From Pycnococcus provasolii (taxonomy: Eukaryota > Chlorophyta > Pseudoscourfieldiophyceae > Pseudoscourfieldiales): a stretch of 64,000 bases of DNA. The position numbers and the translations under genes are program-made. Location of the stretch: positions 744,001-808,000 of the forward strand of contig CP150546.1 in assembly GCA_049487715.1 (NCBI GenBank), read 5' to 3'. Shown piece by piece: positions 56,401 to 64,000 of the stretch. Position 1 is the stretch's first letter; each line of letters begins with the position of its first letter. The notes under the pieces were generated by a model. The model was not told the origin of the DNA. It did no database searches and saw only the letters and a list, made by a program, of their open reading frames with translations.

Positions 56401-58542
56401 TCTACACGCGAACGTGCAATCGAAGCATCGTCGAATCGCATCCCACCCAGTACAAAATTTCGCATGCTCAGGAACGCGTCGACTGGGAGACTCGCCTCCT
56501 CCTCGGGAGCTCCAGATCACGTCGCGATTGCCGAAGCCATTACGCTTAGTGAGGAAAATGCTTTAGGTTTGCGTAGGTGCTCAGATATGAGCATTCTCTT
56601 TGCTCTACCAAAGATCGTCGGCACTTCCGAAGGCTCAGCGACACATTCTCATCTTACCGCGCTTGGACGTCATTGGGCCGAACACATCCTTGAATCGCCA
56701 AGGTCTTGGATTCTCTCTGCGTTCTACATAGCTGTGACAATAGTTATTTTGCAACTGCCTGCCGCGCAATTCGGTTTATGGGCCGTAACGCGCGTGGCAT
56801 GTTCCGCCGGTGCAGAGCGATCTTCGGGTGACGCACAGTCGTTTGGCGATGCGTTATCATTGCGTGCATGTGGGAATGGTGCGCTTGAGGTACCGAATTT
56901 GATCAACGCTGATGCTAAACCCGTGCCTCGCAGCCAATCAGCCGCACTTGCATTTGGTCTATGGGACCTTCTCATTTATGCGTTGAAGAGCATTGACGCA
57001 ATCATCTACATCTTCCTTCCCATGTGGAGTGCACTTGCGCTTAGGTGGTACCAGTGTAGGGCGCCGTTTGCAAGAATGGGCAAGCGAACGATCGTGATCG
57101 CAGATGTGCCTTACGTGCACCAAACTCTCGAGGCTTTTGCGAGCAAACTTTTTTCGCTGAGCTACTCGTCAAACGGACTCGATGTGCATGGCGCATCTGC
57201 CGTGGATCACTTTGTTCATAGGTTTACTCACCGAGTCGTTCGAGGAGTACTCATCCTCGCTGGTCGGCCCGACGGAAGGCTGTGGTCACAGATGCGCGCA
57301 GAATCATGGATCCTTCTCGCACTTCGGCAAGCAAAATGCATCGTTCACCCTTTTGTTCCAAGCTGGTTGCGTCCTAACATGAAGCGATGGCTACGTCCGG
57401 GTGCTGGTTTAGCGGGCCCATGCAACCTGGGTTTTGGTCCAGAGGTTATTACCGTGGGGCACAATCCGTTTATTGATTCCGTGGCACTGGATGGACATGT
57501 TGCTCTTCCAAAGCATCGACCCGATTTTGTCACAGAACGTCTAGCATCGGGGACATTCACATCATGCGGTGAGACGGCAGCTACATCTGATGCAGTGGCA
57601 AAGAACACAGCGAAAGAGCTCAAACACATGCCTGGTCCAGGAGATCAGCTGCAGACACTTAAACATCTTGGGCAAAATGAAGCAAAGAAAATAACAGAAG
57701 GCATCAGCCCTAATCCTAGCGGGCAATTTGAGGTTGATAGAAGTTATGCTATTGGCATGCACGCACTTGTCTCTCTACACGCCGAAGACATGAATACACT
57801 TGCTCAAAATTATGCCATGGTGGCGAGCTTGGCTCGGTCGGAAAGCATTTCTGAGCACAGCGTACGTCCATTATTCTCAAGAACAGGCGTGAAATCGAGC
57901 TCCGCAGTAGGTCCCTTACGAATGCTGGGAGCCTTCGAGGCGGCAGCGGCTATAGGCAGCATGGCAAGATTGTCAAGCTTCGCTGAAAGGATGGAGAATT
58001 CGGTCGAAGGTTCCGCCGCGAACCTCGCAAAGCTTGCGAGCGTTGTCGGAATTCCAGGCAGCACGCTTCAAGACAAGAGCGGGACTCTTGATCGAAATGA
58101 TTCTGGAAGTGGAAGCTGGGCTAATGGGTCCATCCGCCACCAGCGCTCATTGAGGCATCCATCTCTGGAACACAGCGAGACATTCTTGAATTTTGGAAGC
58201 GGAGTGGTCATGCAGTCAGCTGACGCTCAGACTGAATCGTCTCAGCTTCCAATTCTTCGCGAAGGCGTGAAGGTCGACGATGTTCCTAAATCCTCCACAG
58301 ATGCTCCAAACTTATTGGAGCTTTTCTCGGAAGCGGGGGCTTGTGAAACTTGGTGGGAGAATAGAATCGCGTCGATGGAAAGACTATTATCTCATATGGT
58401 GCTATTGCATGCAATGGCGTGGCACACATCAACCAACGCCTGGCCTGTTACATTCGAAACTTGGCGCTCTCAGAGTCAATTGCGAGTTGCTACGACGGCT
58501 GCTCCAGTTTCGGCGTCAGATGTATCTTCGGAATGGAGATGA
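53413..58542 (+). CDS. Membrane fusion: HExxH protease-like domain, class II glutamine amidotransferase, SIS domain
   Basis: One uninterrupted 1,709-residue frame. Residues 1-140 have about four hydrophobic segments with HESAH (24-28) in the first, as in site-2/M50 membrane metalloproteases, and TDLIKP near 132 as a possible third-ligand region. A class II glutamine amidotransferase (GFAT type) follows: CGNFGAFVL (Cys149), HTRFATSSTPSSFEAHPH (251-268; Arg253, Thr256), HNG (311-313) and QGD (Asp329). These match Cys1, Arg73, Thr76, Asn98-Gly99 and Asp123 of E. coli GlmS; Trp74 is Phe. A long variable linker (about 540-800) leads to a SIS domain (VVALSHSGQT, 891-900). Two membrane regions (about 1098-1125 and 1183-1210), a possible second SIS-like segment (1223 on) and a low-complexity tail close it. 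Class II enzymes need an N-terminal Cys, so cleavage before Cys149 would be required for glutamine hydrolysis. Substrate and compartment are unknown; a sugar-phosphate amination role is inferred. Confidence 0.85.
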   Translation: MPLLCLLEICYVYALAYVLSLLIHESAHFASLVCFTRVPINAISINTQPSAVICFVLTGGLSRSAAQRLHPSVRVVHSHFQLLTTPQKVVTHTVGILASFSLALWACSQADSPASCAVAAACVAVTVGSVVTDLIKPVLSVTMSNEFQCGNFGAFVLADTLDSALAAADRLAQSVKMLQAMAATTAVRGGQSGGIVTLVREGDDSRCKAVRYRHVPTKRGDVSIGLANGFRHRLRRSKAANDKGHAAFLGHTRFATSSTPSSFEAHPHVFRIDGRPTPLEETRRIFGWRRLTSDASWTKYAVERTETYITHNGDFDFYPLFGNVVSQGDIGAWLCRVLGVDAQKLPDCDSVKIAGVLELLRTQGVWALSIRLAYVQLCAARDIDDAINLILTPDDLVNIAAEADVVFGEHATRQGAECWTDEAINSLTSHLAQTAFSSKPFLQKLTASNIETAMASAALHNFLYGDLYRALSVFLAHAVGSFGLSATSTLDPNVVVLASRGQPMSLSFAPKNGAILWGSEVTAQMNAPLPKRRSTTGNATYPLHDQHDVEAAVSKFASVVTTGTNEDLENERGRGTHFADASWRGGSTSSDTLDSASLGNTNSEDDRVSFRHDMDECNGEVIELDVGKRSHAAWFTSRGRSTRFQPFPHSSGMPELWMRAMRQHGLAGSADSVPSRSLNTEFMQSADSTNVDEFNDDCIGVDVEDAPGYGTARIRHLGDAAEPSEFVSPASLIELGNNSYISQQPVVESLQRLAVPSACDLVGNDLADVPMVLNKIRESWKDSSSYNVKTARNFYAAIREAVLRKLHATSDSLSDVASERVAVDVLVTGVEVSLWVGEQFASDLQNLFPCLRVIPVSANKVIGVLSNSKGSFAMTGFSFCSVNIDLKRTIVVALSHSGQTFPTMHATHALAGLLPPDRLFVVAGSVDSKMAQAVGQYVYKGCPWKGCVFDTMAGWRPSEPCSLSVLAMHHTLTELMLYIVERTHRDRRDGGLNTTKSTRERAIEASSNRIPPSTKFRMLRNASTGRLASSSGAPDHVAIAEAITLSEENALGLRRCSDMSILFALPKIVGTSEGSATHSHLTALGRHWAEHILESPRSWILSAFYIAVTIVILQLPAAQFGLWAVTRVACSAGAERSSGDAQSFGDALSLRACGNGALEVPNLINADAKPVPRSQSAALAFGLWDLLIYALKSIDAIIYIFLPMWSALALRWYQCRAPFARMGKRTIVIADVPYVHQTLEAFASKLFSLSYSSNGLDVHGASAVDHFVHRFTHRVVRGVLILAGRPDGRLWSQMRAESWILLALRQAKCIVHPFVPSWLRPNMKRWLRPGAGLAGPCNLGFGPEVITVGHNPFIDSVALDGHVALPKHRPDFVTERLASGTFTSCGETAATSDAVAKNTAKELKHMPGPGDQLQTLKHLGQNEAKKITEGISPNPSGQFEVDRSYAIGMHALVSLHAEDMNTLAQNYAMVASLARSESISEHSVRPLFSRTGVKSSSAVGPLRMLGAFEAAAAIGSMARLSSFAERMENSVEGSAANLAKLASVVGIPGSTLQDKSGTLDRNDSGSGSWANGSIRHQRSLRHPSLEHSETFLNFGSGVVMQSADAQTESSQLPILREGVKVDDVPKSSTDAPNLLELFSEAGACETWWENRIASMERLLSHMVLLHAMAWHTSTNAWPVTFETWRSQSQLRVATTAAPVSASDVSSEWR

Positions 58543-58555
58543 AAGTGAATTGTAG

Positions 58556-60646
58556 CTAACGATAACCAGGTCCACCACCCATTCTGCCAGGCATAGAACC
58601 GCCTGCCATCGACCTCATTGCCATATCGATATCCTCCATTCCTCCCATTGCTGATCCCATCCCTCCCATTGAACCACCTCCCATGCCTCCGCCAAAACCA
58701 CTGCCTCCAAATGCACCACCGCCGCGGCGCGTGAACTGGTAAACTCCCACGAGCACCATGGCGACGAGGAAGAGTGGTTGTGACCACGTTTTCGTGTTGA
58801 AGTCCGGGGGCCTGTCCAATGGCAGATCCGAACGGAACCAAGCCACGACGCCGTCGGTGAACGACAACAAGAGGAATCGATTTCGATTTGATGCTGCAAC
58901 CACTGTGCCCTGCGTGGCAGGGTCACCTCCAAACATTGCCGCCACATCGGCTGCAGGTGAGGCAAGAGCAAGGTCAGGCGTGAGTTTCTGAGAAGCGAGT
59001 GTCACATTTAGCACCGCCGCACCGAGACTGCCCCAGCTAAGCAGGTACCCCTTCAGCGTCACAAGGGTGCTCGCTCCAGCATGTGCGGTACCAATTCGCC
59101 GTGCACGAACGTGGCACCTGACGTCTGGCCCACCGTCGACGTCAAGACGAGCCGCCGCGACCTGCGAGGTGCCATCGCTCTGTCCGTCAGCCGTCGACGC
59201 CTTCTTCGCCCTTTTTGGCGCTGTCTGCTTTGGCCGCTGCGAGATAGCCACGGAAAACCACAGCAAGTCGCCCTCGTCCGTGACAGCATTGATTCGACTC
59301 ACCGCGTGCATTTCAAACGCAACCGTAGCAATGGATGATCCATTCGTGCCGCGGCATTCCGCGGCTGACGGCGTCACACAAAGTGGCAACTCCTTGAGCA
59401 TCGTAGCCCTCGCTTCCACTGGAAGGCGTGATGGGGGGCGGGCCACCTCGGCGACGAGCGCGCGTCCGTCCCGCGCAATCATTAAGAGCATACTTCCTCC
59501 CAACGTGAGCTTTAATCCCACAGTTGGCACGGCAGCACGCACAATCGAATATGGCTGCAGCCGCCCGCTCGCTTCGTCGAAAAGTGCCGCAGTACCTCTG
59601 GCATCCATCGCAGCAAGCAGTCGCATTCCGTTTGGCTGTTTCACAGCATCGATGACAATCACCGCGCCTAGCGATGCCGGGAGTGTGTCTTCGTCTCCAT
59701 CGCCTCCCCCTCCTCGGGGTCTGCAACGTACACCATCCCCTCCGTGCAACACCGTCGCATGCGAAAGCGCGAGCTGTGGCCGATCTTCGCGGTGGCTCAC
59801 TGCAGGTTGCCCCCCGCGTGCTGAACGTGAGCGCACGACGCCCGATTCCACCGCGCGCAGCACGGCGAGAGAGCCGTCTGATCGCCCCGCGATTATCATC
59901 GTCTCGTTGCGTCGCTTAAGGTAGGCGTGCAAGGCGGTGACGTGCGCGCCCGTGCCGCTCGTCTTAATGGATGTGTCGTCGCCCGAAAATGATGCATCGA
60001 TTCTTGCTGCGAGAGCTCCGTCTGCGACGTGGAATACATACAGAGCACCGAGTGCGTCAGCGAGTGCGACATATCGCGGCATGCCCTTGGGAGTGTCGTG
60101 AGGGAGCGGTGTGGTAGCGGTGACTTCGCCATCGAGCTGCACGGCGCCTGCTAAACGGAAATGGTCTGCGAAAGCGTCGCCCCCGCGCGCAACGCTATAC
60201 CTCATATAAGGTTGATCTGTCGTAGACACTGGAACGACGTCTGTTCCTGGTGCGTTCAGCTGGCTTGACATCGGCGCGTCGCTTTCTGCGGCTGCGCACG
60301 CCGTCGCATCGTCGGCGTGGCCGGTACTGGAACTCGCGCACACACCCGCACTGAAGTCAACAGTTGAGCGAGCATCCTCGCTTGCGTGTTCCTGCCTTAA
60401 ACGTGCCAGCCTGCGCGCTTGCTTTTCCAAGAGGGCGTTGAGTTCCGCCGCGCGCTTCGTTTGCTCCGACAAAATCCGCTCAATCTGTTCGCTTGCTTCC
60501 CTGGCTTCCGCCGCGAGGTCTGCGCTAGTTGTTGCCTTATCTGCCGGCCAGTCTACCGGTGCGGCCGTTGCTCTCGGAGAGCATCTCAGACAGCAGACTA
60601 CCGCCAGAGAGAGGAGGAGACGGGGTCGCCACCGCACGACGAACAT
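58556..60646 (-). CDS. Secretory-pathway membrane protein with coiled coil, beta-propeller-like region and Gly/Met tail
   Basis: The 696-residue product has a signal peptide (about 10-29, LLLSLAVVCCLRC). A coiled coil at about 40-95 (EQIERILSEQTKRAAELNALLEKQ, shown in part) follows. Then come repeated strand motifs of a quinoprotein/WD-like propeller from about 150 to 600 (YVALADALGALYVFHVADG, MIIAGRSDGSLAVL, LLAAMDARGTAALFDEASG). A membrane helix (LFLVAMVLVGVYQF, about 635-650) precedes a cytosolic tail of Gly/Met/Ser repeats (GGGMGGGSMGGMGSAMGG). Similar plant membrane propeller proteins exist, but I cannot name the orthologue. The stop is 14 bp from the stop of the fusion gene (convergent, almost touching). 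The start faces the next gene. Confidence 0.75.
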   Translation of the reverse strand: MFVVRWRPRLLLSLAVVCCLRCSPRATAAPVDWPADKATTSADLAAEAREASEQIERILSEQTKRAAELNALLEKQARRLARLRQEHASEDARSTVDFSAGVCASSSTGHADDATACAAAESDAPMSSQLNAPGTDVVPVSTTDQPYMRYSVARGGDAFADHFRLAGAVQLDGEVTATTPLPHDTPKGMPRYVALADALGALYVFHVADGALAARIDASFSGDDTSIKTSGTGAHVTALHAYLKRRNETMIIAGRSDGSLAVLRAVESGVVRSRSARGGQPAVSHREDRPQLALSHATVLHGGDGVRCRPRGGGGDGDEDTLPASLGAVIVIDAVKQPNGMRLLAAMDARGTAALFDEASGRLQPYSIVRAAVPTVGLKLTLGGSMLLMIARDGRALVAEVARPPSRLPVEARATMLKELPLCVTPSAAECRGTNGSSIATVAFEMHAVSRINAVTDEGDLLWFSVAISQRPKQTAPKRAKKASTADGQSDGTSQVAAARLDVDGGPDVRCHVRARRIGTAHAGASTLVTLKGYLLSWGSLGAAVLNVTLASQKLTPDLALASPAADVAAMFGGDPATQGTVVAASNRNRFLLLSFTDGVVAWFRSDLPLDRPPDFNTKTWSQPLFLVAMVLVGVYQFTRRGGGAFGGSGFGGGMGGGSMGGMGSAMGGMEDIDMAMRSMAGGSMPGRMGGGPGYR

Positions 60647-60834
60647 GAAACGGTGATGGTGACGCGAATCTTTCGCGGCCGGGACTGGAGTAGGTCAAAG
60701 TTTAGGGTGGTATGTTGGGAGGAAGGGGTTAAAATTTGGACCACCCCGCCCAACGCACGACTGGAGGTTCGTTACATCAGCTGGACTTGCAAAGAACCTC
60801 CTACGGAGACGATTTTGAAGCGCGTGTGGTGGCG
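60647..60834. promoter_or_regulatory. Compact bidirectional promoter
   Basis: Start codons of two divergent genes are 89 bp apart (60646 and 60736), or 188 bp if the right-hand gene starts at 60835. All promoter and leader signals must lie here or inside the genes. No TATA box is seen. Confidence 0.5.
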
Positions 60835-62658
60835 ATGCACCACACGCACGTGTCGTCATCGGCACGGCGTGCTGGCAAACCACACCACCACAGCGTGGTG
60901 ACGCGAAATGGTGATGGTCGTGCCAAGGTACGATCGGACTCGGTAACGTACTCGGGCGTCAAGGAGCACAAGCATGCGTCCTCGGTCAACGCGCGACGAC
61001 GTGTCGTGGTAGCGGCCGTGGCAACAATTGCGCTATTCACAGCTGCGTTTGCAACGTACGGAAGTGCGGCCTCACGGCGTGAGAAGAGGAGAAGCTGCAC
61101 TGCAGTGTGGGAACGGATGACGGCGCGGCGACTACCCAGCTGTACAGCGCAGCGGCTGAACAAGGCGGGCGCGTTGGCAGACGGACCCATCGCAGCTGCT
61201 TGTGCTTCCTACGCATGGGTCGAAGTTGCATGTGGGAGCAGGCACACGTTCGCCGCACCAGCTGTTTCTGCGGACGGCTTGAACGGAGCGGTTGTCGCGT
61301 ACACCACTGGAGGCGCGGGAGTGAAGGGAGTCGCGGCGCGCACGATCAGAGTGGCACGCGCGACGGCGGAGAGTATGAAGGCTGACGGCAATGAGGCTGG
61401 CTTCGTGCACGGCGCTGGGCTTGTACTGCGCTGGGATGTGCCGACGGTGGCGCATTCTACACGCCGTGTCGGGACCACGCTAAATGGTGGTATTGTGACG
61501 GCGGTGCTGCGATCCGTCTGGCCAACATCCTCCTCCGCGGACGACGGAGACGGATACGAAGGCGAGGACGCCGGGTCTGGCGACGCCGCCGCCGCCGCAT
61601 CAGCATTCCAAGTGCTGGCGCCCGTCGCCTCGCGCCTCCACCGACACGGAAAGGTGGCAGTTCGTCCCTACGAAGGTTTAACGAGAAGGCGACGCATTCT
61701 TGCCGGGTCCCATGGGCAGGGCGACCCAGCAAAGAAGTCGACTTGGATTGGCAATCCGCAGCTATACGTTGCGCGAGAGCAAACAAGCGCAACGCTTACA
61801 CTCCAGGTTCCGGATGCATGCGCGCATGCTGCGCGACGTGGCGCACCCGTTGCCGCTGGCGCAATCGCCGAGTCCCCCATACACGAAGCGGGCACTACGC
61901 ATTTTGTACCTATACGCTGGCCTGCATCGATCACCGGCGCGATCACGCTTGGGCCTCCAATGACGGTGTCGTGCGCGGGGAATGCGACGGCGCCGAATGC
62001 AGCACGGTGGCAGAGTTGCGTTGTTGCCCCTGTTGTGAATAGAGCATGTCTAGGAGGAATGGCGACGGGCGTTGGTATCGTGTGGCGCGAGACGGACCGC
62101 GACGCGTGGCATTCGATGAGGGCGCCCGTGGATGCCACGGACAGTGCTAGCGACGGCGCGCTTGCCGTGCTGCCGGAAGGTCGTATACTGATATTGTTTC
62201 GGCGCGGCTCGCGATGGTATCGTGCGGTTGCCCCAAGCGTTCACGGCACATTCTCACGTTCATCGCTTTGCACATTCCAGGTGATGCCTGCAGGTTACGT
62301 TGCACTTGCAACGATTGGCGATGCGGTTGTGGCCGCGTACGAGGCGCGTTCGAAGGGTTCGACAAATCTCGAGCTCGCTGCAAGTGACGACGAGGGTCGA
62401 ACATGGAAACATGTCACGACAGTCGAGTCAACGCGTGGTATTGGCGCAATCCACGTGACGGAACCTTACGTCGCCATTCTCAATGTGCAATCCAAGGAAG
62501 AGGTGCATCAAAAGGCGGGGGAGGACGAGAAGGATAATAATAAGCTTGCAGTTGACTTGGATATCGGCCATATCATCGTAACGTACGCTGTGCGCTCGAA
62601 CGACGACGGCGCACCTAGTGGGATTCGGTCAGCCGTCGTGACGATACTTAAGGATTAG
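60736..62658 (+). CDS. Type II membrane protein with BNR/Asp-box (sialidase-like) motif
   Basis: The 640-residue frame opens at 60736; an ATG at 60835 (MHHTHVSSS) may be the true start. A basic His/Arg-rich segment precedes a signal-anchor helix (VVVAAVATIALFTAAFATYG, about 90-110), implying a lumenal C-terminal part. Within it, LAASDDEGRTWKHV (near 580) is a BNR/Asp-box (SxDxGxTW), and VYAIL/VGIVWRETDRDAWHSM-like strands suggest a beta-propeller of sialidase type. The catalytic Arg triad of sialidases cannot be assigned, so enzyme activity is unproven. A low-complexity Asp/Gly/Ala insert lies near 265-290. It is divergent to another propeller-like membrane protein, so the two may be co-expressed. 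Confidence 0.65.
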   Translation: MDHPAQRTTGGSLHQLDLQRTSYGDDFEARVVAMHHTHVSSSARRAGKPHHHSVVTRNGDGRAKVRSDSVTYSGVKEHKHASSVNARRRVVVAAVATIALFTAAFATYGSAASRREKRRSCTAVWERMTARRLPSCTAQRLNKAGALADGPIAAACASYAWVEVACGSRHTFAAPAVSADGLNGAVVAYTTGGAGVKGVAARTIRVARATAESMKADGNEAGFVHGAGLVLRWDVPTVAHSTRRVGTTLNGGIVTAVLRSVWPTSSSADDGDGYEGEDAGSGDAAAAASAFQVLAPVASRLHRHGKVAVRPYEGLTRRRRILAGSHGQGDPAKKSTWIGNPQLYVAREQTSATLTLQVPDACAHAARRGAPVAAGAIAESPIHEAGTTHFVPIRWPASITGAITLGPPMTVSCAGNATAPNAARWQSCVVAPVVNRACLGGMATGVGIVWRETDRDAWHSMRAPVDATDSASDGALAVLPEGRILILFRRGSRWYRAVAPSVHGTFSRSSLCTFQVMPAGYVALATIGDAVVAAYEARSKGSTNLELAASDDEGRTWKHVTTVESTRGIGAIHVTEPYVAILNVQSKEEVHQKAGEDEKDNNKLAVDLDIGHIIVTYAVRSNDDGAPSGIRSAVVTILKD

Positions 62659-62790
62659 GATCCGTCATAAATAACATCCGTCAAAACTAATTTTTTATTT
62701 TTTATTGTAAATTTTGAGCAATTGAGAAATCCCAGTTTTTATTTTTTCAATTTTGTAAATCCCTCTTCACTGAGATGCCACTTCTCAGCA
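62659..62790. other. Convergent AT-rich 3' spacer
   Basis: 132 bp, AT-rich and with T-runs, containing TGTAA (in TTATTGTAAATT), between the BNR-type gene and eIF5. Confidence 0.6.
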
Positions 62791-64000
62791 TCACTCCTCC
62801 TCGTCGTCATCCTCGTCGTCATCACTGTCTTCAGCTTCCTTGAGCCACTCGACGAAAGGGCCCGAGCGCTTGCGAATCAAAGCCGATCCCTCAGCGGGGA
62901 TGCCACGTTTCGCCGACAGCGCTGCTCCTTTTTTATCCGCCCACAGTAGGATCACATCCTCGTCCGCCAGGTCATGATCATACAGAGCCTTCAAAACTTT
63001 CGGCGCCTCCTTCAGCAGATCGGGATGTTCGACAGCCTTGGCTACGACAAACTGTTCCCACGCCATCAGAAAATTCATCTGCGATTTCCCGTCCGATAGC
63101 AAAGCGAGTGCTGCCTTGGACTTTTCCTTCGTAACCGACGGTGCCACCTGGGATACTTCGGGATAGTCAGGTGCAGCCATTGCCCAGAACAGAACACGAG
63201 AGCCACCCCATTCTTCATCGTCGAGTTCCTTGGCCTTCGCCGCCACCTCCGTCGCGTCACCGCCGAGCATCATCTCCAAGACCATCGCAGCCTGAGAAAC
63301 TTCTTCAAAAGGATCCTCACCGCCATTCGCGTCACCGCTGCCATCAGCACTGTCGTCGTCGTCGTCGTCGTCAACGCGCAGTGCGCTCATTGACGCCGTT
63401 GCCTCGTCCTCAGCCTTCTCCTTCTTCTCCTTTTTTTCTTTCTTCTCCTTCTTCTCCTTCTTCTCTTTCTTCTCCTTCTTCTCCTTCTTCTCCTTCTTCT
63501 CCTTCTTCTCCTGTGCGTCGAGCTCTGCACCCACCTTCTCGCGCTCCTGCTCAGCTGCGCGTAGCTGCTTATCTTTCTTGCTTTTCTTGTTCACGGGTGG
63601 GTTTTTGATGATGAATGTCGTGAGCTTGTGCCTCATGTCGACGTGGCTGACGTGGCCACACGCCTTGCACGTGAGCGTGATGTCGTCGCCTTTTCCAATC
63701 ACCTCCATCACCGTCTCTGGGTTTCCGCAGCTGAAGCACGTGACAAACTTCTTGATGAAGCCTTCCAGCGTTTCCTGCATCTTCTCGCTGGTGAACGCTC
63801 CGTTGACGATCGCGCGCTCCTCCTGTTCGTTCCAGTTGGACTGCGCGCCTAGCTCGCATCCGAAGAACTTGGTGGTGTAGCTGGGCGGTCTTGCGAGCGC
63901 CTTCGCGATGTCCACCATGTTCACGACGTTCGTCTTGATTCCGTTTCCTCGCCCTTCGATCTTCGCGATGAGCTTAGGCATCTTGTAGCGGTAGAACTGG
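62791..64000 (-). CDS. EIF5: Translation initiation factor eIF5 (5' end beyond window)
   Basis: eIF5 is the GTPase-activating protein for eIF2 in cytosolic start-codon selection. The frame continues past the first visible ATG (63981): the preceding codons read QFYRYK, as in eIF5 proteins (FYRYKMPKLIAK), so the true start lies right of 64000. The N-terminal domain has IEGRGNGIKTNVVNMVDIAKAL and FFGCELGAQS. The zinc finger is CFSCGNPET..CKACGHVSH. A Lys/Glu tract (KKEKKEKKEK and on) of about 35 residues replaces the usual linker. The W2 domain follows, ending in an acidic tail DSDDDEDDDEEE (AA-box type). The expected Arg near the N-terminus (Arg15 in yeast) is outside the window. Identification is secure. 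Confidence 0.95.
   Translation of the reverse strand, partial: QFYRYKMPKLIAKIEGRGNGIKTNVVNMVDIAKALARPPSYTTKFFGCELGAQSNWNEQEERAIVNGAFTSEKMQETLEGFIKKFVTCFSCGNPETVMEVIGKGDDITLTCKACGHVSHVDMRHKLTTFIIKNPPVNKKSKKDKQLRAAEQEREKVGAELDAQEKKEKKEKKEKKEKKEKKEKKEKKEKKEKKEKAEDEATASMSALRVDDDDDDDSADGSGDANGGEDPFEEVSQAAMVLEMMLGGDATEVAAKAKELDDEEWGGSRVLFWAMAAPDYPEVSQVAPSVTKEKSKAALALLSDGKSQMNFLMAWEQFVVAKAVEHPDLLKEAPKVLKALYDHDLADEDVILLWADKKGAALSAKRGIPAEGSALIRKRSGPFVEWLKEAEDSDDDEDDDEEE
63415..63511. repeat. (CTTCTC)n-type tract coding Lys/Glu repeats in eIF5
   Basis: Nearly pure C/T on the plus strand, with repeated CTTCTTCTC units. It encodes the KKEKKE run of eIF5. A second triplet run, (GTC)n at about 63353-63371, encodes poly-Asp. 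Confidence 0.9.

Overview
The window is nuclear DNA of a eukaryote, most likely a small green alga (prasinophyte-grade chlorophyte). Five points support this. Genes are dense, on both strands, with few short GT..AG introns of 97 to 423 bp. There is a nuclear glutamate-1-semialdehyde aminotransferase with a plastid-type leader, and a plant/algal DUF2358-SOUL protein. Several large secreted proteins carry (S)P-rich extensin/pherophorin-like spacers. TGTAA poly(A)-like signals follow several genes. RAD51, a tubulin-tyrosine-ligase-like protein, a kinesin-14 relative and eIF5 are all eukaryotic. The species cannot be named from the sequence alone.

Layout. 1-7 kb: GSA aminotransferase (-), a small secreted or lumenal unknown (+), a membrane-anchored thioredoxin-fold protein (-), a TraB/PrgY-like protein (-) and two-exon RAD51 (+). 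7-10.6 kb: a two-exon kinesin-14-like gene whose motor domain keeps the kinesin outline but has lost the P-loop, switch I and switch II. A 206-bp inverted-repeat element (MITE-like) sits just upstream of it. 11.9-14.4 kb: a probably GPI-anchored protein with three OB-fold-like repeats. 14.5-37.9 kb: two giant paralogous surface proteins (about 3,128 and 4,088 residues) transcribed divergently from a shared 977-bp spacer. Each has its signal peptide on a tiny first exon, followed by LamG, IPT/TIG, filamin-like, DUF2341 and kelch modules.

38-50 kb: a membrane protein of unknown function, a SOUL heme-binding-type protein, a SAM methyltransferase, and a 1.9-kaa surface protein with eighteen 159-bp repeats. 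50.5-58.5 kb: a TTL-like protein (-) and an unusual 1,709-residue membrane fusion (+) joining an HExxH integral-membrane protease-like domain, a class II glutamine amidotransferase with an internal candidate nucleophile Cys, and a SIS phosphosugar domain. 58.5-64 kb: a divergent pair of membrane-anchored beta-propeller-type proteins, then eIF5 running off the right edge.

Much of the window encodes secretory-pathway proteins for the cell surface or matrix (two giant LamG/kelch proteins, OB-repeat protein, 159-bp-repeat protein, propeller proteins). The rest is housekeeping (heme/chlorophyll synthesis, recombination, translation, cytoskeleton). There is no operon logic; shared divergent promoters (24.2-25.2 kb and about 60.65-60.83 kb) are the main co-regulation hints. 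The most novel candidates are the protease-like/amidotransferase/SIS fusion and the pseudo-kinesin.
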